This document shows, in pieces, positions 35,252 to 43,049 of a DNA stretch of 64,000 bases (position 1 is the stretch's first letter; every line of letters begins with the position of its first letter). A program made the position numbers and the translations under genes. Location: positions 1-64,000 of the forward strand of contig CAZWPX010000007.1 of the NCBI GenBank assembly GCA_964636125.1. Reading direction: 5' to 3'. The notes beneath the pieces are model-generated. The model was not told where the DNA came from and searched no databases. It saw only the letters and a list, made by a program, of their open reading frames with translations. Source of the DNA: CAJINA01 sp964636125 (GTDB taxonomy: Bacteria > Desulfobacterota > Desulfobacteria > Desulfobacterales > CAJINA01).

Positions 35252-35448
35252 TACTATTCGCCATTAAAGCCTACCAGGTTACCGTTTCTCCATTTCTTGG
35301 GAAGAATTGCCGGTTTTACCCCACCTGTTCGGATTATAGTTACCAGGCGATCAGTAAATACGGTCCGCTCGCCGGAGGATTTCTGTCTGTTAAAAGAATA
35401 CTGAAATGCCACCCCTTCCACGCGGGCGGGTATGACCCTTTGCCGTAA
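35239..35448 (+). CDS. yidD: Membrane protein insertion efficiency factor YidD
   Basis: The translation up to the TAA at 35446-35448 is clearly YidD: KAYQVTVSP, then NCRFYPTCSDYSYQAI, KRILKCHP and GGYDPLP. YidD is a small peripheral membrane protein that aids YidC-dependent insertion. The frame is open only from 35209 and has no ATG, GTG or TTG before the conserved part. The start given, ATC at 35239, lies eight bases after GGAG (35227-35230), the best ribosome site; ATA at 35248 or 35251 or ATT at 35212 are other non-standard choices. It overlaps rnpA in another frame. The start is therefore uncertain, but the gene is real on family grounds. Confidence 0.85.
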   Translation: MRTIILFAIKAYQVTVSPFLGKNCRFYPTCSDYSYQAISKYGPLAGGFLSVKRILKCHPFHAGGYDPLP

Positions 35449-35665
35449 TACGGCAGGGTCCAGCGGAATCACTCACGAAACACGCAGGAACAGATTATCA
35501 TGGTTGTACCTCTCGGCTATAAACCGATGGGGCTGTAATAAAAACAACAAGGGCACTCCGCGCCGCTTTGGCCGACCCGCTTGGCGGGAAACCGAAGCCG
35601 CACCTTGGGACGGGGGCTGCCTACAATCACCGGCCACAAAGTTCCCGGTGACCCAGGAGAAGAAA
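35449..35665 (+). other. Gap between yidD and yidC with possible hairpins
   Basis: These 217 bases precede yidC. An open frame runs through them into yidC, but the peptide it would add has no similarity to the family and lacks a ribosome site at its start. The GC-rich stretch near 35555-35595 (GCCGACCCGCTTGGCGGG) could fold. No gene is proposed. Confidence 0.4.
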
Positions 35666-37312
35666 ATGGAGCAGGTTAGACTGATTATTGCCATCGCCCT
35701 TTCATTCTTAGTGTTTTTCGTTTGGGATGCCTTTTTTGTAGAAAAGAAACCCGAGGTAATGACTCCCCCCGAGCAGGCTGAAACAGGCGCTGACTTGCAG
35801 GCCACGTCGACACCTGCTCCAGAAGTCACGCCAGCTGCAGTGGTAACGGGCCGGGAAGCAAAACCCGGCCTGGATCGCCAGTCACGGAGCATCCTCATTA
35901 AGTCTGACAAGTACGAGGCCCGGCTGGATGAAATTGGCGCCGCCATCACCAGCTTCAAGCTTGTCGAGCATAAAGACAACCCGGGCGCTGATGCGAATAT
36001 GCTGGAACTGGTACCTGATATGGTGAAGGGGGGTACGGTACTCATATCTTTTGAAGACAGCACTTTGGGTAACCTGCACGGTACCTTGTTCAACCTCGAA
36101 AATTCAGTGGATATGCTTGATGTTGTGAGTGATCCTCAAAGCGTTGCTTTTTCATGGACAGATGGTGGCGGACTTACGGTTATCAAGAAATACACCTTTG
36201 CACCGGGAAGCTATCTGATAGACCTCGACATTACCGTTATTAACCAATCAGGCAGCGACCGCGCTGAAAAGATAGCGGTTGAACTTGTCGGGGTCGCGCC
36301 CCAGAAAACCTCTTATGCATTCGAAGGCCCAAGCACCTATATCAACGGTGAGTTGGAGCAGATCAAAATAAAAAGTATTGAGAAAAAGAATATCTACCAG
36401 GGAAAAATTGAGTGGATCGCCCTGCAGGACCGCTATTTTCTCACCAGCCTGCTGACCGACGCACAACAAGAGGGCACACTTGTGTTGGGCAGCCGCAAAC
36501 CACTGGTGCTGAGCCGGTATGTCCATCCGTCTCAAAACATCCGGTCCGGGAATCAGGTTACCCTCAGCCACCAACTCTTTTTCGGGCCCAAACAGGTTGA
36601 CCTCCTGAATGCAGCCGGGAAAGGACTTGGTAACCTGATCACCTTTGGTATGTTCGACATTCTGGCTAAGCCCTGTTTGCAGTTCATGAACTTCATCTAC
36701 AGTGTGATACCCAATTACGGACTCGCCATCATCCTGATTACCATTATTATTAAGATTATTTTGTGGCCACTGGGCAGCAAAAGCTATAAATCGATGTCAG
36801 AGATGAAGCGTGTTCAGCCCTTGATGGCTGAAATACGCGAAAAGTACAAGGACGATAAGAAAAAGCAGAATGAAGAGATAATGGGACTTTACCGCACCTA
36901 CAAAATAAACCCGATGGGTGGCTGCCTGCCCATGATCGTGCAGATACCCGTTTTTTTTGCGCTTTACCGGATGCTTTATGAGGCAATTGAACTGAGACAC
37001 GCACCATTTGTGGGCTGGATAAACGACCTCTCGGCACCGGATCGTCTCTTCTCCTTCGGTTTCAGCATTCCCTTTATGGAGCCACCCTATGGAGTTCCGG
37101 TTTTAACGTTGATAATGGGGGCCACCATGTTTCTACAGCAGAAAATGTCGCCGCCGATGGGTGACCCCGCCCAGGCCAAAATGATGATGCTCTTGCCGGT
37201 TGTTTTCACTTTCATTTTTATCAATTTTTCATCCGGTCTCGTTCTGTACTGGCTGGTGAATAACGTTCTGTCTATTTCACAACAATACTACATCCAAAAG
37301 AAATTCGCATAG
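35666..37312 (+). CDS. yidC: Membrane protein insertase YidC
   Basis: YidC inserts and folds inner-membrane proteins with or without the Sec machine. The 548-residue protein has an N-terminal helix (VRLIIAIALSFLVFFVWD), a large periplasmic beta domain to about 340, and the conserved five-helix core with NYGLAIILITIIIKIILWPL, KEKYKDDKKKQNEEIM and MGGCLPMIVQIPVFFALYRML. The ATG at 35666 follows AGGAGAAGAAA; the upstream extension is rejected. It sits in the usual order rnpA-yidD-yidC-jag-mnmE. Length fits the Gram-negative type of about 550 residues. Confidence 0.97.
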   Translation: MEQVRLIIAIALSFLVFFVWDAFFVEKKPEVMTPPEQAETGADLQATSTPAPEVTPAAVVTGREAKPGLDRQSRSILIKSDKYEARLDEIGAAITSFKLVEHKDNPGADANMLELVPDMVKGGTVLISFEDSTLGNLHGTLFNLENSVDMLDVVSDPQSVAFSWTDGGGLTVIKKYTFAPGSYLIDLDITVINQSGSDRAEKIAVELVGVAPQKTSYAFEGPSTYINGELEQIKIKSIEKKNIYQGKIEWIALQDRYFLTSLLTDAQQEGTLVLGSRKPLVLSRYVHPSQNIRSGNQVTLSHQLFFGPKQVDLLNAAGKGLGNLITFGMFDILAKPCLQFMNFIYSVIPNYGLAIILITIIIKIILWPLGSKSYKSMSEMKRVQPLMAEIREKYKDDKKKQNEEIMGLYRTYKINPMGGCLPMIVQIPVFFALYRMLYEAIELRHAPFVGWINDLSAPDRLFSFGFSIPFMEPPYGVPVLTLIMGATMFLQQKMSPPMGDPAQAKMMMLLPVVFTFIFINFSSGLVLYWLVNNVLSISQQYYIQKKFA

Positions 37313-37326
37313 AGACGGAGGATTGC

Positions 37327-38076
37327 ATGTCGTCCGAGCTTGAATTTAAGGGTAAAACAGTCGAGAAGGCCGTTGCAGCCGCGTGCCGGAAACTGGATCT
37401 TAAGACCGAAGACCTTAAATATGAGATTGTCACGTACGGGACTACCGGAATATTTGGACTGGTGGGCCTAAAGAAAGCGGTAATAAGGGTAAAAAATAAA
37501 GAAAAACAGTTACATAGCCTTAAAGAGGCTCCCGGTGATAGACCCGTTGATGGGGGTGCACCCCCCCTCCGGTCGATGAACACGTCCTTTGATATTGCCG
37601 CCGATGCGGGTACGGAAGCCTTGCAGAAAATTGTGGACGGGATTACTTCTGGGGCCCGGGTTATCACCGAAAAGAACGGAAAACATATTTTCTATAGTAT
37701 CGAGGGGGGCAAGGCCGGGGTTATCATTGGAAAACGCGGCCAGACCCTTGATTCGCTTCAGTACCTGGTTGAAAAGATTGTCAACCGCAAGAGTAAAGAA
37801 CGCGCCCGGGTAAAGATTGACGTGGGCGGCTACCTCGAAAATAAAAAACAAAACCTGGAAAACCTTGCTGAGAGGACCGCTCAAAAAGCAAAGAACAACG
37901 GCAAACCGGCCACCATCGGCCAGTTAAATGCCCACGACCGGCGTATTATTCATCTGGCGCTCAAGAAAGACCGTGAGGTCATCACCAAAAGTGTCGGTAA
38001 GGGATATCTTCGTAAACTGGTCGTGCTACCCAAAAAAAGCCGCGGTGGGCCCCGCAGGAGACAACCCAAAACCTAA
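37327..38076 (+). CDS. jag: Jag/KhpB-type RNA-binding protein
   Basis: The protein has 249 residues with three parts. The Jag-N domain spans 1-50 (EFKGKTVEKAVAAACRKL, GIFGLVGLKKAVI). A KH domain covers about 95-170 with the GKRGQTLDSLQYLV motif, and an R3H domain lies at about 175-245 (HDRRIIHLALKKDREVITKSVGKG). KhpB proteins bind small RNAs and mRNAs. The ATG follows GGAGG after 14 bases of the yidC stop, and the order matches the conserved rnpA-yidC-jag-mnmE block. Low-complexity GAPPLR stretches join the first two domains. Confidence 0.95.
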   Translation: MSSELEFKGKTVEKAVAAACRKLDLKTEDLKYEIVTYGTTGIFGLVGLKKAVIRVKNKEKQLHSLKEAPGDRPVDGGAPPLRSMNTSFDIAADAGTEALQKIVDGITSGARVITEKNGKHIFYSIEGGKAGVIIGKRGQTLDSLQYLVEKIVNRKSKERARVKIDVGGYLENKKQNLENLAERTAQKAKNNGKPATIGQLNAHDRRIIHLALKKDREVITKSVGKGYLRKLVVLPKKSRGGPRRRQPKT

Positions 38077-38086
38077 TGTGTTTGCA

Positions 38087-39499
38087 ATGAATGGAACTAC
38101 CATCGCCGCTATCTCTACGCCCCGCGGGAGCGGTGGTATCGGAATCGTAAAAATATCCGGCCCCGAATCTCTCGCTATTGCTGCTAAAATTTTCAGGCAC
38201 AACGCGCCTGTATCCGGTCGAAGACCAGCACGCCCTCTGGCAGACAACGCTTATCAATCCCACCGACTGTGCTACGGTATAGTCGTCAACCCCGAAGATG
38301 AGATCCGCATTGATGAAGTACTTGTGGCCACGATGCTCGCCCCGCGTTCTTACACCGGGGAAGATGTTGTTGAAATAAATGCCCATGCAAGTCCGGTGGT
38401 TCTCGATCTCATTCTCGATATGGTTTTAAAAAGCGGGGCGAAGCTTGCACAACCAGGTGAATTCACTCGAAGAGCCTTTTTAAACGGCCGTATTGATTTG
38501 ACCCAGGCAGAGGCTGTCAGTGATCTGATTAATGCCAAGACGGTCGGTGCTGCGGCGATGGCCAACGCGCTTTTATCCGGCCGACTGAGGGTTGCGATTG
38601 AATCTGCCAGTGAACAGCTCAAACAGATTATCGCTCACAATGAGGCCCGAATTGACTTTCCCGAAGAGGTTGACGATGATGCGTCGCGGCAGAGCGAGGC
38701 CCAATTAATTTTTAATGCAATCATTCAGCCGCTCCAGGAAATTGCGGATCAGTACCAGACCGGCCGGATCTACAGGGAGGGGCTCCGGTTGGCCGTGGTC
38801 GGAAGACCCAATGTGGGTAAATCCAGTTTGATGAACCGCCTGCTCAAAGAGGAAAAGGTTATCGTAACAGACGTTCCCGGAACTACACGTGATTCTATAG
38901 AGGATTTGATCAACCTTCAGGGCGTGCCGGTTGTGATTGTCGATACCGCCGGCTTTCAGCAAACAGACAACCCGGTTGAGATTATCGGGATTAAAAAGAC
39001 GCTGCAGAATATAGAAAAGGCCGATTTACTTTTGTTTGTCCTTGAAGAAGGGCGGGCCCTTGATCATAATGACCGGGCTATTTATCAGCAGATCAAAAGC
39101 AAAAAGATGATCGTGGTTGTGAATAAACAGGATCTTAATCAGAACGAAAGTGTCGTTCAGTTACCCGGTTCCTGGCTTGAGTGTCCACTGGTTAAGACAT
39201 CGGCCATCTCTGGCGAAGGCCTTGCAGCACTTGAGGAAGAAATTCTTCAATTCGTAAAAGGCACCGGAAACGCAGCTGCTAAAAAAGACTTCGCTCCCAA
39301 TATCAGGCAAAAGAATCATCTTGATAAAAGCCTTCTGGCTGCCAGGGCTTCTGTTGAGAGTATCCTTAGACAGGACCCTGAGGAACTGACTGCCCTCGAC
39401 TTGCAAGAGTGCCTCCAGGGCCTGGACGATATTTTGGGGAACAACCTTAAAGAAGATATTTTGAATCGTATTTTTAGTGAGTTTTGTATTGGTAAATAA
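38087..39499 (+). CDS. mnmE: tRNA uridine-5-carboxymethylaminomethyl(34) synthesis GTPase MnmE
   Basis: MnmE with MnmG modifies the wobble uridine of certain tRNAs. The 470-residue protein starts TIAAISTPRGSGGIGIVKISGP, has helices for dimer and folate binding, a GTPase inserted near 235-390 with GRPNVGKSS (about 239-247), DVPGTTRD and NKQD, and ends with FCIGK, the essential Cys near 467. The ATG at 38087 was chosen to match the conserved N-terminus; a GTG three codons earlier is possible and the ribosome site is weak. mnmG, which usually follows or is nearby, is not in the window. The gene overlaps no other and ends one base before parS. Confidence 0.95.
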   Translation: MNGTTIAAISTPRGSGGIGIVKISGPESLAIAAKIFRHNAPVSGRRPARPLADNAYQSHRLCYGIVVNPEDEIRIDEVLVATMLAPRSYTGEDVVEINAHASPVVLDLILDMVLKSGAKLAQPGEFTRRAFLNGRIDLTQAEAVSDLINAKTVGAAAMANALLSGRLRVAIESASEQLKQIIAHNEARIDFPEEVDDDASRQSEAQLIFNAIIQPLQEIADQYQTGRIYREGLRLAVVGRPNVGKSSLMNRLLKEEKVIVTDVPGTTRDSIEDLINLQGVPVVIVDTAGFQQTDNPVEIIGIKKTLQNIEKADLLLFVLEEGRALDHNDRAIYQQIKSKKMIVVVNKQDLNQNESVVQLPGSWLECPLVKTSAISGEGLAALEEEILQFVKGTGNAAAKKDFAPNIRQKNHLDKSLLAARASVESILRQDPEELTALDLQECLQGLDDILGNNLKEDILNRIFSEFCIGK

Positions 39500-39515
39500 T
39501 GTTTCACGTGAAACA
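39500..39515. promoter_or_regulatory. parS: parS site (ParB-binding centromere)
   Basis: The 16-bp perfect palindrome TGTTTCACGTGAAACA matches the consensus chromosomal parS exactly. It lies directly after the mnmE stop. ParB/Spo0J binds such sites near the replication origin and, with ParA and SMC, separates new chromosomes. parA and parB are not in this window. A full 16-base match makes chance occurrence very unlikely. Confidence 0.92.
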
Positions 39516-39573
39516 TTGTGGCGAGCGTTTGGCTGGCCCGGTCTCATGCTGAAAATTCAGGAGGATGTGGAAA

Positions 39574-40266
39574 ATGGAGTTTGATTTCAGCCCGTACTTT
39601 AAGAAATATGAAGAACTCGTGCACGCGGCGGATGATGCGTTCGACCGGGTGAGTGCCCAGCATGCGGATTGCGTCCGGTGCAAAGAGGGGTGTGCCGATT
39701 GTTGCCACGCGCTTTTTGATCTAACCCTGATCGAAGCCCTTTACATCAACCATAAGTTTAATGAGACGTTTTCTGTTGAGAGCAGGGCGCCTCTTTTAGA
39801 GCGGGCCAACAGCGCAGACCGGAAAACATACAAAATCAAAAAGAAGGCCTATAAATTGTTCAAAGAGGGGTGCCAGGACGAGGAAATCCTGGCAAAAGTG
39901 GCCGCCGAAACGGTCCGTTGTGCACTCCTGGAAGACAACGACATGTGCGCGTTTTATGCCTATAGGCCCATAACCTGTCGCCTTTACGGAGTTCCAACGG
40001 CGATTGGAGGCAAAGGCCATACCTGCGGGTTATCGGATTTCAAGCCGGGGGAGGCTTACCCGACGGCAAACCTGGACCGTATTCAGTCCGGGCTTCTGGC
40101 GCTTTCCCAGGCGCTGGTGGCTGATCTGAAATCAAAGTATGCGACCCTCGGGGAGATGCTGGTCCCATTGTCCATGGCCCTGCTGACTGATTATAATTCC
40201 GAGTACCTGGGACTCGGTCAGCCCGCTGAGGGTGAGTCTGGAAACGAGGAGGCTGAAAATGAGTAA
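39574..40266 (+). CDS. YkgJ-family cysteine cluster protein (second)
   Basis: A 230-residue cytoplasmic protein of the YkgJ/CxxCxxCC group. The cluster is Cys 33, 36, 40, 43 and 44 near the N-terminus; Cys in RCALLEDNDMC, TCRLYGVP and HTCGLSD complete the set. Such proteins are predicted to bind a metal or iron-sulfur cluster. The ATG at 39574 follows AGGAGG at nine bases; an ATG three codons earlier overlaps the ribosome site and is unlikely. The stop overlaps the next gene by eight bases. It lies 60 bases from parS. It differs from the 273-residue member at 3746 in length and order. Confidence 0.87.
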   Translation: MEFDFSPYFKKYEELVHAADDAFDRVSAQHADCVRCKEGCADCCHALFDLTLIEALYINHKFNETFSVESRAPLLERANSADRKTYKIKKKAYKLFKEGCQDEEILAKVAAETVRCALLEDNDMCAFYAYRPITCRLYGVPTAIGGKGHTCGLSDFKPGEAYPTANLDRIQSGLLALSQALVADLKSKYATLGEMLVPLSMALLTDYNSEYLGLGQPAEGESGNEEAENE

Positions 40267-40615
40267 TTTGACACCAGAAGAGGAGGCCGCGCGCAAAAAG
40301 GCCATCTTCGATACCATGGCTCCCCGGGGACAAAAATTTATACTTAAAAGAGGATACGACCAATGGGATCCCTTCCAGGAGCCCAAGGACCCCATAGATA
40401 TACGGACCGATAAAACCAAGCGGACCACCCAGCAGTTGGTACGCGAATTTTTACAGGCCTGCCCCCATGATGATTACTCGACAGCGTACGGTAAGGGTGT
40501 TTTTGAGATTTGCCACGGCATCATCAATAATGATGATACCTGTCGAGGGATGTTTGAGTTTTCCTGCTGGTACCAGGACTTGCTCCGGCGTGAAGGCCAC
40601 CTCCCGGAGTCCTGA
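40259..40615 (+). CDS. Hypothetical protein coupled to the YkgJ-type gene
   Basis: This 118-residue protein has no family I can name. It is charged and soluble, with an N-terminal helix MSNLTPEEEAARKKA, a middle GYDQWDPFQEPKDP stretch and three cysteines (CPHDD, ICHG, TCRG and FSCW). The ATG overlaps the upstream stop by eight bases, so the two proteins are made together and may act together. Four Cys/His-type residues hint at metal binding, but spacing is not a known motif. Confidence 0.75.
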   Translation: MSNLTPEEEAARKKAIFDTMAPRGQKFILKRGYDQWDPFQEPKDPIDIRTDKTKRTTQQLVREFLQACPHDDYSTAYGKGVFEICHGIINNDDTCRGMFEFSCWYQDLLRREGHLPES

Positions 40616-40818
40616 AAGGGCGAAAAACAGGATAAAACGACGTAATTTGCCAAAATTGGCGCTTTTGCGTTAGTGCAGGCGAAGGCACCCGGCAATTGTC
40701 GAACGGGCCGTGGGCGGCCTCTCAGGAAGTCGGCCCGCGAGCCCTACAGCCACAAGGGTTTGCGCGAAGAGAAATACAAGATATGGTGTTTGATGATGGT
40801 CAAACACACAATATAGGA
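40616..40818. other. Unexplained intergenic region with NrdR-like tandem boxes
   Basis: No gene is seen. A GC-rich part (40670-40770) is followed by ATACAAGATATGGTGT (40774-40789), 13 of 16 bases like an NrdR box, and 32 bases further by ACACAATATA (40806-40815), a half-match; the 32-base step equals the usual NrdR box spacing. An 8-bp inverted repeat GTGTTTGA/TCAAACAC (40786-40793 with 40800-40807) overlaps them. A strong terminator begins immediately after. It could be a small RNA gene or a relic promoter. Confidence 0.35.
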
Positions 40819-40859
40819 CGAGAAAAGCCCTGTCGATCATAGCGACAGGGCTTTTCTCG
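40819..40859. terminator. Strong bidirectional terminator
   Basis: A 17-bp perfect stem (40819-40835 with 40843-40859) has a 7-base loop and A/T-rich outer ends (CGAGAAAAGCC, GGCTTTTCTCG). It works for the plus-strand YkgJ pair and for the minus-strand decarboxylase genes, which end at 40901. Confidence 0.9.
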
Positions 40860-40900
40860 TTTGACTGGAAGCACAGGCTGAAAATTTTCGAAAAAGAGAA

Positions 40901-42028
40901 TCAACCCATCATAAAACTCCAGAGTATCCCGGCACAGATGGCAGAACCTATGACCCCGGAGGAGTTGCAGGCCATGGCATGCATTAGCAGGAAGTTTGTG
41001 GGGTCTTCTTTAAGGCCGGTCAGGTGCACCTCCCGAGCGGAGCCAGGCACAGCCGAAACGCCGGCAGCTCCAAGCAGCGGATTAATTTTTTCCTTCATAA
41101 ACAGGTTCATGATTTTAGCGAAGATAACCCCGGAAGCTGTTGCAATGCTAAACGCAACCGAACCAAGAAAAAAGATACCCACAGATTTACCTGTGAGAAA
41201 AACATCTCCCTGGGTGCTGGCACCCACGGTAAATCCGAGGAAAATGGTCGCCGTATCAATGATCGCGCTACTGGCCGTTTTCGCCAGACGATCAACCACG
41301 CCGGATTCTTTCATAATATTTCCAAAGAAAAATGTTCCCAGCAGGGGAATGGAGGCCGGGGCCAGAAAGCAGCACAGCAAGAGCCCCACAACGGGAAAAA
41401 TCAGGAGCTCTTTCTTGGAAGGCTGTCGAGGTTCCGACATGCGAATAAGCCGCTCCTCGCGGGTGGTAAGCAAGCGCATGATCGGCGGTTGAATAATGGG
41501 AATCAGGGCCATATACGAATAGGCGGCAATGGCGATGGGCCCGATCAGGTGCGGGGCCAGTTTGGCTGTCAGAAAGATTGAGGTCGGTCCATCAGCCCCT
41601 CCGATGATTGCAATAGAAGCTGCTTCTTTGGGTAAGAATCCAAGCGCGAGGGCACTGAGCAGGGTAAAAAAGATCCCCATTTGAGCGGCGGCACCCAGGA
41701 GCATAAGTTTGGGCCTGGCGAGCAGGGACGTAAAATCCGTCATGGCCCCGAGGCCTAAAAAGACGATTGAAGGGTAGAGCCCGGAGGTCACCCCAAAATA
41801 GAGGTAGTGCAGCACACTGTTGTCTTCATAGATACCGAGCCCGAAGCCTTTAAAGAAAGGTACGTTGCCAACCAGGATACCAAACCCGATGGGCAGCAGC
41901 AGCAGGGGTTCATACTCTTTGGCAATAGCCAGGTAAAGAAACAGGCAACCCACCAGGATCATGACAACGTGGCGCCAGTCCGCAAGGTAATAGCCGGTGT
42001 TGGATAAAAACTGAACTAATAAATCCAT
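40901..42028 (-). CDS. Sodium-translocating decarboxylase beta subunit (OadB/MmdB family)
   Basis: The 375-residue membrane protein resembles the beta subunit of oxaloacetate, methylmalonyl-CoA or glutaconyl-CoA decarboxylase sodium pumps, which couple release of carbon dioxide from carboxybiotin to sodium export. It has about nine membrane helices, with GGADGPTSIFL holding the key Asp in a re-entrant loop, and GAAGVSAVPGSAREVH near the C-terminus. The alpha subunit and biotin carrier are not adjacent, so the substrate is open; methylmalonyl-CoA decarboxylase is common in sulfate reducers. It starts 21 bases after the gamma subunit-like gene. Confidence 0.92.
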   Translation of the reverse strand: MDLLVQFLSNTGYYLADWRHVVMILVGCLFLYLAIAKEYEPLLLLPIGFGILVGNVPFFKGFGLGIYEDNSVLHYLYFGVTSGLYPSIVFLGLGAMTDFTSLLARPKLMLLGAAAQMGIFFTLLSALALGFLPKEAASIAIIGGADGPTSIFLTAKLAPHLIGPIAIAAYSYMALIPIIQPPIMRLLTTREERLIRMSEPRQPSKKELLIFPVVGLLLCCFLAPASIPLLGTFFFGNIMKESGVVDRLAKTASSAIIDTATIFLGFTVGASTQGDVFLTGKSVGIFFLGSVAFSIATASGVIFAKIMNLFMKEKINPLLGAAGVSAVPGSAREVHLTGLKEDPTNFLLMHAMACNSSGVIGSAICAGILWSFMMG

Positions 42029-42049
42029 TTATCTATATTCCTTAATATT

Positions 42050-42439
42050 TCAGATGGTTGACGCCCAGAAAAATTGCCCGTCGCCCTGTGGGACAAGAAT
42101 ACCCGCCTCGCGCAGGGCGCGCAGGGTGAGGTGAGGGTGTGGATAGTTGTTCTCAGTGGCAAGGGCGTAAAGTTCGGCCAGGCTGAAGGTTCCGGAAAGC
42201 TGTTTAACAAGCGGTGTGTAGAACCCGGCCACAGTGTCAAGATCCTCTGGAAATTGTTCAGGAATTTTGGCTGATTCGGGTTTGTCTGCCGGCACAGCCG
42301 GTTTTTCAATAATGGACACAATCTTATGGAGTTGCGAGATAATGAAAGACAAAATGGTCAGGCCGCTCATAACGATAACGGCGCCTGCAAAGGCCATGGA
42401 CCAGCCGTTATTGGCGGATATTAATTGGAAATCAAACAC
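42050..42439 (-). CDS. OadG-like gamma subunit of sodium-pumping decarboxylase
   Basis: A 129-residue protein with one N-terminal membrane helix (WSMAFAGAVIVMSGLTILSFII, about 13-34) and a soluble C-terminal part with proline- and alanine-rich link (EKPAVPADKPESAKIP). OadG subunits assemble the beta subunit and the biotin carrier. The gene directly precedes the beta subunit gene in the same direction. Its C-terminal domain with LTLRALREAGIL is not the usual short tail; the size and order still favour OadG. Confidence 0.8.
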   Translation of the reverse strand: MFDFQLISANNGWSMAFAGAVIVMSGLTILSFIISQLHKIVSIIEKPAVPADKPESAKIPEQFPEDLDTVAGFYTPLVKQLSGTFSLAELYALATENNYPHPHLTLRALREAGILVPQGDGQFFWASTI

Positions 42440-42641
42440 TATTACCTCCCTGGATTGGGGCTGGCGAAAACATCGCAGTCCGGTTCCATGCTTTCAGTTA
42501 ACTTTATGCTAAATGGCGACGATTCGGCCGCTCCTATACTCAAAATCATTAAAGTATCCACATGGTGATCGGGATGTCAATAAGATATTGATGTCGCAGT
42601 TCAGGTAGCCGGGTGAGTAGTCGCGGGGAACTTAGTGGCAA

Positions 42642-42956
42642 TTAGAACACAGAGGTATCCATGTCGTCCTGGAGGTTTTTCAGGTAGCCTTCCCATTCCA
42701 TGGGCAGGAGGTTTTTTTTCTGGCTGTTGCAGGTTTTGCAGCAGGGCACCACGTTGCCTTTGGTGGTTTTCCCGCCGCGTGCCAGGGGCACGACATGGTC
42801 CATGGTAAGTTCCCGGGGTGCCGTCGCACAGCCGCAGTAATGGCACTTACCCTTTGCACAGCGTCTTTTCCACCACTGGGAAGCGCGTAAATCCCGGGCC
42901 TTGCGCTTCTCGCGTTTGAGGTCTGAGTCTTCGGGATAGAAATTGTACGGGTCCAT
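42642..42956 (-). CDS. HNH endonuclease
   Basis: This 104-residue protein is a minimal HNH nuclease. Zinc cysteines occur as CHYC (38-41) and CKTC (72-75), and MDHVVPLARGGKTTKGN supplies the His-Asn metal-binding core (His near 54). Such small HNH proteins nick or cut DNA and occur in restriction, mobile and repair systems. The N-terminus is basic. No partner, methyltransferase or intron is adjacent, so the role is open; it stands alone with its own gap on both sides. Confidence 0.92.
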   Translation of the reverse strand: MDPYNFYPEDSDLKREKRKARDLRASQWWKRRCAKGKCHYCGCATAPRELTMDHVVPLARGGKTTKGNVVPCCKTCNSQKKNLLPMEWEGYLKNLQDDMDTSVF

Positions 42957-43049
42957 TTTCAGTACGTTAGCCTTTGCGCGGATTTAATACCAGCGCTAAA
43001 TTCCGATTGGCCCGATTCGGTGGCCAGAATGCGAAGTGTTCGGCCTGGC

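Noticed and set aside
35432..35665. N-terminal extension of YidC by 78 residues
   Set aside because: Not similar to YidC, overlaps yidD, and the ATG at 35666 has a clear ribosome site and starts the conserved helix.
40670..40770. tmRNA, SRP RNA or RNase P RNA in the GC-rich gap
   Set aside because: I looked for the tmRNA 3' end, the SRP GGAAG loop context and RNase P core motifs and saw no convincing match.
42642..42956. HNH gene as part of a group I intron, restriction or phage unit
   Set aside because: No intron, methyltransferase or phage genes flank it; it is reported only as a solitary HNH nuclease.
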